From CBDCUW01 sp963734865 (GTDB lineage Bacteria > Planctomycetota > Planctomycetia > Pirellulales > Pirellulaceae), in NCBI GenBank assembly GCA_963734865.1, contig CAVTIV010000014.1, positions 310,001-374,000 on the forward strand: a stretch of DNA of 64,000 bases, written 5' to 3'. Positions 63,966 through 64,000 of the stretch are shown here, in pieces. Every line of letters begins with the position of its first letter. Position 1 is the stretch's first letter. Both the position numbers and the translations under genes were made by a program. The notes below the pieces were generated by a model, which did no database searches, was not told where the DNA came from, and saw only the letters and a list, made by a program, of their open reading frames with translations.

Positions 63966-64000
63966 CTATTTCGTCATGCACGGACTCGCGCGGAGCGTTA

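Noticed and set aside
1..64000. tRNA, rRNA, insertion sequences or integrase
   Set aside because: I looked for cloverleaf ends, rRNA-like conserved words and transposase motifs and found none that I could support.

Overview
The window looks like a planctomycete chromosome segment, most likely of the Rhodopirellula/Pirellulaceae kind. This rests on gene content and family knowledge, not on a search: a PEP-CTERM protein beside a very large exopolysaccharide (EPS) locus, O-antigen-ligase proteins fused to TPR-like tails, a phosphatase-like tetraheme cytochrome next to a DUF1573 protein, EF-hand minigenes and a NusG paralogue heading the sugar operon. No tRNA, rRNA, CRISPR array, insertion sequence or prophage was recognised.

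Region 1 (about 1-35.8 kb, almost all on the minus strand) is one long EPS gene cluster. Reading in its own direction it holds a polyprenyl-phosphate sugar-1-phosphate transferase, a NusG-like antiterminator, a glycosyltransferase (GT), GDP-mannose 4,6-dehydratase, an O-antigen ligase/TPR protein, the Wzm/Wzt ABC exporter, an asparagine-synthase-like amidotransferase, several methyltransferases (two of FkbM type), an MBOAT/SGNH O-acylation pair, about a dozen glycosyltransferases including an alpha-1,2-fucosyltransferase, two hexapeptide acyltransferases, a sulfotransferase and a Wzy-type polymerase. A PEP-CTERM protein lies at the far end. Most neighbours overlap by GTGA or ATGA or lie a few bases apart, so they are probably translationally coupled. 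The predicted product is a fucosylated, acylated, methylated and sulfated polysaccharide.

Region 2 (36.2-45.9 kb) starts with a divergent lipoprotein and a Wza-like outer-membrane export lipoprotein. Facing them on the minus strand are the tetraheme cytochrome, the DUF1573 protein, a second ligase/TPR protein, a second sugar-1-phosphate transferase and a small EF-hand protein.

Region 3 (46-64 kb) is mostly housekeeping: an M20 amidohydrolase, a YbdK-like carboxylate-amine ligase, TsaE, an APH-like kinase, a DsbD-like thiol transporter, MnmE, an O6-alkylguanine-DNA alkyltransferase, DapA, two ABC-2 transporter cassettes, an alanine-rich lipoprotein, an unknown secreted protein and a cardiolipin-synthase-like enzyme.

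A striking property of the window is that at least 14 otherwise well-conserved reading frames are broken by what looks like a single gained or lost base, several in short homopolymers or repeats. In every case the protein continues in a neighbouring frame and family motifs are restored. I annotate these as single genes with a frameshift. Uncorrected sequencing indels are the simplest explanation, because housekeeping mnmE is hit as well, but true decay or phase variation of the EPS genes cannot be excluded from sequence alone.
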